NCBI GenBank assembly: GCA_017397655.1
Contig: JAFQIG010000076.1
Coordinates: 1 to 56,017 of the forward strand
Source: Clostridia bacterium
GTDB taxonomy: Bacteria; Bacillota; Clostridia; Oscillospirales; Acutalibacteraceae
Length of the DNA stretch: 56,017 nt
Direction: 5' to 3'
Shown here in pieces: positions 25,116-31,370 of the stretch (its first letter is position 1; every line of letters starts with the position of its first letter). The notes under the pieces were generated by a model. That model did not search any database. It was not told where the DNA came from and was given only the letters and a program-made list of their open reading frames with translations. Position numbers and translations under genes: made by a program.

Positions 25116-25162
25116 AACTCACCTCTGACAATCAGTATATAAAAAAAGACCTGCCGATGCAA
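25116..25162 (-). promoter_or_regulatory. Promoter overlapping a terminator-like hairpin, glycosidase gene
   Basis: Minus strand: the hairpin GACTTGC ATCG GCAGGTC followed by a run of seven Ts looks like an intrinsic terminator, and the same bases hold a promoter-like TTGCAT-N17-TATACT. Either reading-in transcripts from unit 1 are stopped here, or transcription starts here, before the GAGGTGA site and the ATG at 25114. Confidence 0.5.
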
Positions 25163-25172
25163 GTCCCTTATA

Positions 25173-25223
25173 AAATAAAAATAACCCTTGACCGTGTTTC
25201 TTTACACATCAGTCAAGGGTTAT
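25173..25223. terminator. Terminator of intergenic RNA unit 1
   Basis: AACCCTTGAC pairs with GTCAAGGGTT; T-runs flank both sides (minus strand ATTTTTATTTT). It ends the minus-strand RNA of unit 1. Confidence 0.8.
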
Positions 25224-25425
25224 TTTTCTGAACTCTTAATATCTAACATCATTTTGTATACCTCTCTTTCTGTTGAATGGCATATTGCTTAAAGTGAATC
25301 GGTTCGACATCTTTCTATGCTAAATTATCGACTGAAGGACTTTAGGTTATGTTTGTGTTCGGAATGTCCTTTCGTTTCACTTAAGCTGTTGTTACCTGTA
25401 CATTGGTATCACCTCTTCCTTGTCT
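25182..25425 (-). ncRNA. Structured RNA of intergenic unit 1
   Basis: Minus-strand transcript predicted from the promoter at 25428-25456 to the terminator at 25173-25223, about 240 bases. Near its 5' end lies AAGAGGTG and a 3-codon ORF (25392-25403, MYR). The middle folds around an outer pairing CTTAAGTGAA/TTCACTTTAAG and an inner AAGGAC/GTCCTT. Near the 3' end, AGAGAGG precedes a 10-codon ORF at 25220-25252 (MMLDIKSSEK) whose stop codon abuts the terminator stem. Two further copies of this plan lie at 25622-25857 and 28341-28675. I do not recognise the family. Confidence 0.65.
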
Positions 25426-25427
25426 AA

Positions 25428-25456
25428 ATGATACCACATAAAATGCTGTTTTTCAA
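25428..25456 (-). promoter_or_regulatory. Minus-strand promoter of intergenic unit 1
   Basis: Minus-strand TTGAAA (25451-25456), 17-base spacer, TATCAT (25428-25433). The same hexamers and spacing recur in units 2 and 3, and the spacer is largely conserved. Confidence 0.8.
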
Positions 25457-25531
25457 GATGGAATTTTGTACAATATTTATTATTTTGTTTTGTGAGGTTT
25501 ATAGAATTTATATATATTGCACATAAATGTA

Positions 25532-25561
25532 TTGACCTGTTGATATCTTGTGTGATATAAT
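25532..25561 (+). promoter_or_regulatory. Plus-strand promoter of intergenic unit 1
   Basis: TTGACC (25532-25537), 18-base spacer, TATAAT (25556-25561). About ten bases after it comes a GGTCGGC/GCCGATC hairpin. In units 2 and 3 the equivalent promoter faces a GH3 gene; here no gene follows before unit 2. Confidence 0.7.
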
Positions 25562-25570
25562 AAAAGTGTT

Positions 25571-25599
25571 GGGGTCGGCTGTCTGCCGATCCTTTTTCT
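25571..25599 (+). terminator. GGGGTCGG hairpin with T-run in unit 1
   Basis: GGTCGGC pairs with GCCGATC, followed by TTTTTCTTT. Coming so soon after a promoter it would end a transcript of only about 35 bases. The hairpins at the same place in units 2 and 3 lack the T-run. Confidence 0.65.
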
Positions 25600-25621
25600 T
25601 TACCCCCTGCTGCAGCAAAAG

Positions 25622-25663
25622 AAAAACCCTTGATCATGTTTCTTTACACACGATCAAGGGTTT
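25622..25663. terminator. Terminator of intergenic RNA unit 2
   Basis: AAACCCTTGATC pairs with GATCAAGGGTTT; on the minus strand it ends in GTTTTTC. The loop ATGTTTCTTTACACAC is nearly the same as in units 1 and 3. Confidence 0.8.
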
Positions 25664-25857
25664 AACTGTTCGAGATTTTAATATCTAACATCATCTGGTT
25701 ACCTCTCTTTCTGTTGAATGGCTCTTTTGACTTTTTACTCAGATCACTTTTTTGCAGCAGATATATATTAAATTTTCTGACCGTTTTTAAGGTGCTGCTG
25801 TGATTTAAGCCTTAAGTCGGTTTTACGTGAACATCGGTATCACCTCTTCCTTGTCTA
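25624..25857 (-). ncRNA. Structured RNA of intergenic unit 2
   Basis: Second copy of the unit: minus-strand promoter at 25859-25887, leader ORF at 25823-25834 (MFT) behind AAGAGGTG, a structured middle with GACTTAAG facing CTGAGTAAAAAGTC and an inner ATCACAGCAGCA facing TGCTGCAAAAAAGTGAT, then AGAGAGG, a 10-codon ORF at 25662-25694 (MMLDIKISNS) and the terminator at 25622-25663. Compared with unit 3 the loop sequences differ while the stems are kept by paired changes. Confidence 0.65.
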
Positions 25858-25858
25858 A

Positions 25859-25887
25859 ATGATACCACACAAAATGCTGTTTTTCAA
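25859..25887 (-). promoter_or_regulatory. Minus-strand promoter of intergenic unit 2
   Basis: Minus-strand TTGAAA (25882-25887), 17-base spacer, TATCAT (25859-25864). Confidence 0.8.
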
Positions 25888-25962
25888 GATGGTATTTTAT
25901 ACAATCTTTATTATTTTTATTTGTACGGTTCATAGAATTTATGCACTTTGCACACAATATTG

Positions 25963-25992
25963 TTGACATATTGACATCGTCTGTGATATTAT
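25963..25992 (+). promoter_or_regulatory. Plus-strand promoter upstream of the first GH3 gene
   Basis: TTGACA (25963-25968), 18-base spacer, TATTAT (25987-25992). The transcript starts with a GGGGTCGG/CCGACCTC hairpin (26002-26022), then runs about 55 bases to GGAGGT and the GH3 start at 26081. The hairpin lacks a long T-run, so reading on into the gene is expected. Confidence 0.72.
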
Positions 25993-26080
25993 TAGAGTGT
26001 TGGGGTCGGTTATTCCGACCTCATCTTGTTTTAATTGACAGAGCGTGATATAATGTGTACATTACTGCTGGAGGTAGCTT

Positions 26081-28336
26081 ATGTCAGATATACTTAAATA
26101 TAAAAATCCGTCCTTTTCACCCGAAGAGCGTGCAGAAGATTTGCTGTCACGTATGACCTTGCGTGAAAAGATCGCTCAGCTCGATATGAAGTTCGGCAAC
26201 AAATACTGCACGGAAGTCGATCCGAATCACGGTTGCTCCGTTTCGGAAGGCTCCGACTATCACTGGGACAGACTTCGTGAGGATTTTCCCGACGGTCTCG
26301 GTTATCTTCATGACAATTATTCCGTTCCGTATGTTATGAACAAGCTGCAGAAGTTTTTTATAGAGAATTCCCGTCTCGGAATTCCCGTAATCTTTACAGG
26401 TGAAGCTCTTCACGGTATCAGCGGTACCCGTGGTACCATTCTGCCGATTCCTACAGCCTGGGCAGCAACCTTTGAGCCTTCGTACGCCTTTGAAGCAGGC
26501 AGAATCATTGCTACAGAAGCAAGAGCTCTCGGCATTTATGAAGTGCTGGCTCCCAATCTCGACGTTGCACGTGATCCCCGATGGGGCAGAACCGAAGAAA
26601 CCTTCGGCGAGGACACATATCTTTCAACCAGAATGGCTGTCGGTATCGTTTCGGGTCACCAGAACGGTGATATCTCCAAAAAAGATTCCGTTATCTCCGA
26701 ACCGAAGCACTACTGTGTCCATGGTATTCCCGAAGCAGGCGTTAATTGCGGCACCGCACGTGCAGGTGTACGTGAAATCGAAAGCTGTTATCTGCCTGTT
26801 TTTGAGGCGGCTGTAAAAGAAGCCGGCGCCTGTGATGTTATGGTCAGCTATAACTCCATTGACGGCGACCTTATGATGACGTCAAAGCACTATATGAAAG
26901 ACGTTCTCAAGGACAGATTCGCTCTTCCCGGTATCTGCCGTTCCGACTGGGGCGGTCTTCGCCGTGTTCACTATCTGCACAAGATGGCAAAGAACGAAAA
27001 AGAAGCAATTTACTTGTCAAAGAAAAACGGACTTGACTGTCAGGGCGGTGACGAGTATCCGAACAAGCTCTGGGTTGACTCTCTGGAAGAGCTTGTAAAC
27101 GAGGGCAGAATTGATATCGAAAACATAAACGAATCCTGCCGACGTGTTCTGAATCTCAAGTTCACTCTCGGACTTTTTGAAAATCCGTATACAGATGAAA
27201 ACGCATACAAATCAATAATCAACAAGCAGTCTCACCTTGATAAGGCGCTTGAGATTGCACAAAAATCAATCATTCTGCTCAAGAACAACGGTATACTTCC
27301 TCTTGATAAAGACAAGTATAAAAAAATCGCCCTTATCGGTCCATCATCCGATAAGGTGCGTCTCGGCGGTTATTCTGCAAAGCCCGTCGGCAGACAGCTT
27401 AAAACAATTTTTGATATACTTAAATCACGTTTGCCCGATTGTGAAATAATCCAATGCGACGGTTGCGGTATCAGCGATTCCGATTTTAAGTTTGCTCTTT
27501 CCGATCAGAATCACCTCAAGGATATCAAAGCAGAGGCTTCTGCAGACAATATCGATAAAGCTGTAGAAATTGCCAATGACTGTGATCTTATAATATTCTG
27601 CGGCGGTGATGATACTATCTCCAGCGGTGAAGGCAGAGACCGATGTGAGCTGACTCTTTGCGGCAGACAGTCGGAGCTTATGAAAAAGCTTTCCGATACA
27701 GGCAAGCCGATGGTCTTTGTTATGATTCACGGAAAGCCTCTTGCCATCGCAGAAGAAAGCGAGATGTCCGATGCCGTTCTTTCGTGCTGGTTCGGCGGTG
27801 AATCGGGCCCTGTTGCTATCTGTGATGTTCTGCTGGGTGATGTCAATCCCGGCGGAAAACTCCCGTTCTCTCTTCCGAGAAGATCCACAATGATCCCCTG
27901 CTACTATTCGATGCTTCCCGGTGCCAGTAATGAGTATTACGAGGGTACAGGCTCATCACTTTATCCCTTCGGATTCGGTTTGAGCTATACAAAATTCGAG
28001 TATTCGGATTTTTCAATTCAAAAGACAGGCAAAACAGATGTCAGGGTACGTCTCTGCGTAAAGAATGTCGGCAAAGTTTCGGGTGATGAAGTCGTTCAGA
28101 TCTATGTCGAGGATTGCGAAAGCACGGTTGTAACACCTTCACTTCTTCTCAAAGCCTTTAAGCGTATTACGCTCTCTCCCAACGAAAAGGCAGAGCTTGA
28201 ATTCGATCTTGATTTCAACGCCTTTAAGCTTTTGAATCAGTCCTACGAATGGGTAGCGGAACCCGGTACCTTCCGCATCTGTGCCGCTTCATCATCACGT
28301 GATATCAGAGCAGAGGACTTTATCGAGCTTGACTGA
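26081..28336 (+). CDS. GH3 beta-glycosidase 1
   Basis: A 751-residue cytoplasmic enzyme in GH3 order: N-terminal TIM-barrel domain (about 1-330), alpha/beta sandwich (about 375-600) and a C-terminal fibronectin-III-like domain (about 655-745). Landmarks: FTGEALHG, LAPNLDVARDPRWGRTEETFGEDTYL, EPKHYCVHG and the nucleophile Asp289 in CRSDWGG; FGFGLSYTKFEYS marks the start of the Fn3-like part. The family removes terminal beta-glucose, beta-xylose or alpha-arabinose; the barrel motifs do not settle which. It has no signal peptide, so it works on imported oligosaccharides. It is one of two GH3 genes behind copies of the intergenic unit. Confidence 0.92.
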   Translation: MSDILKYKNPSFSPEERAEDLLSRMTLREKIAQLDMKFGNKYCTEVDPNHGCSVSEGSDYHWDRLREDFPDGLGYLHDNYSVPYVMNKLQKFFIENSRLGIPVIFTGEALHGISGTRGTILPIPTAWAATFEPSYAFEAGRIIATEARALGIYEVLAPNLDVARDPRWGRTEETFGEDTYLSTRMAVGIVSGHQNGDISKKDSVISEPKHYCVHGIPEAGVNCGTARAGVREIESCYLPVFEAAVKEAGACDVMVSYNSIDGDLMMTSKHYMKDVLKDRFALPGICRSDWGGLRRVHYLHKMAKNEKEAIYLSKKNGLDCQGGDEYPNKLWVDSLEELVNEGRIDIENINESCRRVLNLKFTLGLFENPYTDENAYKSIINKQSHLDKALEIAQKSIILLKNNGILPLDKDKYKKIALIGPSSDKVRLGGYSAKPVGRQLKTIFDILKSRLPDCEIIQCDGCGISDSDFKFALSDQNHLKDIKAEASADNIDKAVEIANDCDLIIFCGGDDTISSGEGRDRCELTLCGRQSELMKKLSDTGKPMVFVMIHGKPLAIAEESEMSDAVLSCWFGGESGPVAICDVLLGDVNPGGKLPFSLPRRSTMIPCYYSMLPGASNEYYEGTGSSLYPFGFGLSYTKFEYSDFSIQKTGKTDVRVRLCVKNVGKVSGDEVVQIYVEDCESTVVTPSLLLKAFKRITLSPNEKAELEFDLDFNAFKLLNQSYEWVAEPGTFRICAASSSRDIRAEDFIELD

Positions 28337-28340
28337 TAAA

Positions 28341-28384
28341 TAAAAAACAACCCTTGATCATGTTTCTTCACACACGATCAAGGG
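28341..28384. terminator. Shared terminator of GH3 gene 1 and RNA unit 3
   Basis: ACCCTTGATC pairs with GATCAAGGGT; T-runs flank both sides (TCATTTTTC on plus, GTTTTTTATT on minus). It lies 4 bp after the GH3 stop and also ends the minus-strand RNA of unit 3. Confidence 0.82.
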
Positions 28385-28675
28385 TCATTTTTCTGAACTC
28401 TTAGTATCTAACATCTTTGGTTACCTCTCTTTCTGTTGTATGAGCCTTCTTTTTTTGAAACTACCTTCGCATTAACTTTTACACCACATTCTCAAAAGCT
28501 GAGTTGCTTGTATGCTTTGATTTCTATGAAGGCTTTTTTAAAAAGACTTTTGACTTAAGATCACTTTTACACAGTCTTTTTAAAAGATCTGACTCATTAA
28601 TTTTTGGCGACTGTCTTATGATCTTTGCCTTAAGTCGTTTTACGTGAACATCGGTATCACCTCTTCCTTGTCTAT
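28345..28675 (-). ncRNA. Structured RNA of intergenic unit 3
   Basis: Third and longest copy (about 330 bases): minus-strand promoter at 28676-28704, leader ORF at 28640-28651 (MFT), outer stem GACTTAAG/CTTAAGTC, inner stem GATCATAAGACAGTC facing GACTGTGTAAAAGTGATC, an extra arm of about 100 bases (AAAAAAGCC(TTC)/GAAGG region and surrounding, 28440-28545), AGAGAGG, a 9-codon ORF at 28385-28414 (MLDTKSSEK) and the terminator at 28341-28384. It is antisense-facing and convergent with GH3 gene 1. Confidence 0.65.
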
Positions 28676-28704
28676 ATGATACCACACGAAAAGCAGTTTT
28701 TCAA
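28676..28704 (-). promoter_or_regulatory. Minus-strand promoter of intergenic unit 3
   Basis: Minus-strand TTGAAA (28699-28704), 17-base spacer, TATCAT (28676-28681). Confidence 0.8.
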
Positions 28705-28779
28705 GATGGTATTTTGTATAATATTTATTGTTTTCTTTTGTATGGTTTATAGAATTTATATAATATGCACATAAATATA

Positions 28780-28841
28780 TTGACTTGTTGACAGCACCTG
28801 TGCTATGATAAGAGTGTTGGGGTCGGCAAAATGCCGACCCC
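28780..28841 (+). promoter_or_regulatory. Plus-strand promoter and hairpin of unit 3, upstream of GH3 gene 2
   Basis: TTGACT (28780-28785), 18-base spacer, TATGAT (28804-28809), then a perfect 10-bp hairpin GGGGTCGGCA/TGCCGACCCC (28819-28841) without a T-run. A second candidate promoter, TTGACG-N17-TATTAT at 28901-28929, lies closer to the GH3 start. Confidence 0.65.
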
Positions 28842-28986
28842 GATTTACGATAAACTCACCACTTCTTCATTTCTGATTGTAAAAGTAAAGAAATGAGATG
28901 TTGACGAAATCAGCGACAGTTATTATTATAATGTTATATTTTTGTTATCCGCCATATTTACAGTTGCAATAAAAGGAGATAGTTTT

Positions 28987-31167
28987 ATGAACAAAACGCC
29001 GACTCAAAGAGCAGCGGAATTACTTGCCGAACTTACGCTTGAAGAAAAGATCTGTCAGCTCTCCTGTCAGATGCTGTATCCTATTCGTGAAGACTACGAG
29101 GAAAGACGTCTTTACAAATTCGGCAATTTCCGCAACCCTGGTCACTTTTTGCACGAGCACAGAGGTAAGCCTGTTTCTCCTGCAGAGGTCACCGATGCAA
29201 TCAACCGTGATATAAGATTAAGTATGGCGCAGAACTCCCAATCTGTTCCTCCCATTGAGCACGCAGAGGCACTTCACGGTGCACAGTGGGGTATGGCAAC
29301 CTGCTTTCCTCAGCCGATAGGTATGGCATCAATGTTTGATGATGAGCTTGTCGAGAAAATAGGAGACGTTATAGGTAAGGAATGTGTAGTGGTGGGTGTC
29401 AGACAGGCACTTGCCCCTGTTGTCAACATTGTGCGTGACTGCCGCTGGGGCAGAACGATTGAAAGCTTCGGTGAAGATGTTCTTCTAAGCTCTAATGCAG
29501 GCGTTGCAATCTGTAAGGGTCTGCAAAAGAACGGCGTCATTGCAACTCCAAAGCACTATGCGGATAACTATTCCTACGGTGGCAGAGACTCCAACGTTTC
29601 CGATACGAGCGAGCGTACCATGCGTGAAGTTTACCTCAAGCCCTTTGAAGAGTGTATCAAGCGTGGCGGTGCAATGTCCATTATGGCTGCATACAACAGC
29701 TGGGACGGTGTTCCCTGTACCTGTAACAAGCGACTGCTCACCGATATTCTGCGTAACGAATGGGGCTTTGAAGGCTTTGTTGTGTCAGATTACAACTCGG
29801 TTGAGGGAGTCTGGGAAGCACACAGACTCTATGACGCCGAGTGGAAAGCACAGGCAGAAAGTCTTAAGGCGGGTATGGATGTTGATTTGCCGCAGAATTC
29901 TTATGATGATCTGATGCTTGCATACAACGAGGGTTGGATTATTGAGTCAGATATCGATCGTGCACTTCTGCGCGTGCTTACTGCAAAATTCAGTATCGGC
30001 CTTATGGATAAGCCCTTTGCTGACAGATATGAAGCACAAAGTCTTGTGCGCTGTGATGAGCATAAAGCTCTGGCTCTTGAAACAGCACGCAGGTCTATGG
30101 TGCTTTTAAAGAATGAGAGCATTTTACCGTTTAATAAAAATAAAATTAAAAAGCTCGCCGTGTTCGGTATGGGTGCAAACGAGTTCCCTGTAGGCAAAAA
30201 CTATTCCGGTCCGTTTGAGGTTGAGTGGACGGCAGAAGATGCAAAAACGCCTCTGCAATATCTGCGTGAATATCTTGAAGGCTTTGCCGAGGTTATTTTT
30301 GCGGATGATGAAGATATTGAAACAGTTGCCGCAGAATGTGATGCCGCGGTATATATGACGGCACTCGTCGAGGGCGAGGGTCTTGATCGCTCTGACATAC
30401 GTCTGCCCGGTGTAACACGCACGGTACAAAAGGATGAAAACGCCACAATTGTAGGCAAGCTTGAAATGGAGATTAAAACCGACCAGGAGGAAAGCATCCG
30501 CAGGATGACTGCAGTTAATTCCAATTCTGCAGTTGTTCTGCTCAACGGCTCGCCGATAGATATGAGCATCTGGCTTGACGGATGCGGTGCGGTGCTGGAG
30601 GCTTGGTTCCCGGGTGAGCAGGGCGCACAGGCGATATGCGAGCTTCTTTTCGGTGAAATCAGCCCGAGCGGCAAGCTCCCCATAACATTCCCGAAAACTG
30701 TCGGACAAGTTCCTCTTTTCTATTCGGTAAAGCCGTCCGGCAGAGGCTACGGTTATATTGAAAACGACGGTTCACCTCTTTATCCGTTCGGCTACGGTCT
30801 GAGCTATACCACGTTTGTTCTGGATGATTTTGAGTGTGTCAATAACGGTGACAGTCTGAACATAAGGCTTACTGTTGAAAACACCGGTGAGTATGACGGT
30901 GCAGAGGTTGTACAGGTTTATCTGACCGGCATAAATTGTGATGTTGTAATGCCCGTAAAGGAGCTTAAAGCATATAAGCGCATTGAGCTGAAAAGGAAAG
31001 AAAAGGCAGAGCTTAATATCCATGTTCCCAACGAGGCTTTCTGCTATTATGACCGCCGTATGTCTTTGGGTATGCACAACGGAGATTACACGGTTTCGGT
31101 CGGCACCTCCTGTATGGATATACATAAAACCTTTGAGCTCAGGGTACGTGACGGAAAGCTGATATAA
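28987..31167 (+). CDS. GH3 beta-glycosidase 2
   Basis: A 726-residue GH3 enzyme from the ATG at 28987 (AAAGGAG upstream), without a signal peptide. Domains follow the same order as GH3 gene 1. Landmarks: EHAEALHGAQWG, LAPVVNIVRDCRWGRTIESFGEDV, TPKHYADNYSYGGRDSN and nucleophile Asp268 in VVSDYNSVEG; FGYGLSYTTFVLDDF opens the Fn3-like domain. EALHG with GRDSN resembles GH3 enzymes of the beta-xylosidase/beta-glucosidase type. The two GH3 proteins are clearly different sequences, so they are not a recent duplication though their control regions are alike. Confidence 0.92.
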   Translation: MNKTPTQRAAELLAELTLEEKICQLSCQMLYPIREDYEERRLYKFGNFRNPGHFLHEHRGKPVSPAEVTDAINRDIRLSMAQNSQSVPPIEHAEALHGAQWGMATCFPQPIGMASMFDDELVEKIGDVIGKECVVVGVRQALAPVVNIVRDCRWGRTIESFGEDVLLSSNAGVAICKGLQKNGVIATPKHYADNYSYGGRDSNVSDTSERTMREVYLKPFEECIKRGGAMSIMAAYNSWDGVPCTCNKRLLTDILRNEWGFEGFVVSDYNSVEGVWEAHRLYDAEWKAQAESLKAGMDVDLPQNSYDDLMLAYNEGWIIESDIDRALLRVLTAKFSIGLMDKPFADRYEAQSLVRCDEHKALALETARRSMVLLKNESILPFNKNKIKKLAVFGMGANEFPVGKNYSGPFEVEWTAEDAKTPLQYLREYLEGFAEVIFADDEDIETVAAECDAAVYMTALVEGEGLDRSDIRLPGVTRTVQKDENATIVGKLEMEIKTDQEESIRRMTAVNSNSAVVLLNGSPIDMSIWLDGCGAVLEAWFPGEQGAQAICELLFGEISPSGKLPITFPKTVGQVPLFYSVKPSGRGYGYIENDGSPLYPFGYGLSYTTFVLDDFECVNNGDSLNIRLTVENTGEYDGAEVVQVYLTGINCDVVMPVKELKAYKRIELKRKEKAELNIHVPNEAFCYYDRRMSLGMHNGDYTVSVGTSCMDIHKTFELRVRDGKLI

Positions 31168-31198
31168 AAAATGAAAACAGCATCTTTTTTTATCCCCA

Positions 31199-31232
31199 AG
31201 GGGTCGGCAAAACTGCCGACCCCGTTTCTTTT
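31199..31232 (+). terminator. Terminator after GH3 gene 2
   Basis: GGGGTCGGCA pairs with TGCCGACCCC, followed by GTTTCTTTTT. The stem is the same as in the hairpin at 28819-28841, so this hairpin sequence occurs both at the front and at the end of the GH3 gene 2 region. Confidence 0.85.
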
Positions 31233-31370
31233 TGTCAAAAATTTTAAAAAAATTAAATATTTTTCAAAAAACGTGAACCCTGTCATTATAACTCGTATCT
31301 TATATATATAGAATGTAATTTCGAAAGCTATGCGGAATTGTATTCAAAAAAAATTATAGGAGATGGCAAA

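Larger units (their letters stand above)
25115..26080. other. 966-bp gene-free region: intergenic units 1 and 2
   Basis: The gap between the glycosidase and GH3 gene 1 holds two full copies of the repeated intergenic unit (about 25173-25599 and 25622-26022). No ORF longer than 81 codons with a ribosome site is seen. The next copy lies at 28341-28841. Confidence 0.75.
28337..28986. other. 650-bp gene-free region: intergenic unit 3
   Basis: Between the two GH3 genes lies unit 3 (28341-28841), followed by about 140 bp with a CATTTCT/AGAAATG stem (28868-28897) and a candidate promoter for GH3 gene 2 (28901-28929). Confidence 0.75.

Noticed and set aside
25392..25637. 81-codon minus-strand ORF through units 1 and 2
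   Set aside because: It crosses two promoters and has low-complexity content; only its final MYR is placed behind a ribosome site.
26041..26062. TTGACA ... TATAAT just before GH3 gene 1
   Set aside because: The two boxes are only 8 bases apart, too close for a promoter; the pair at 25963-25992 has proper spacing.
26081..31167. The two GH3 genes as one operon or a recent duplication
   Set aside because: A strong terminator and unit 3 lie between them, and the protein sequences differ widely.
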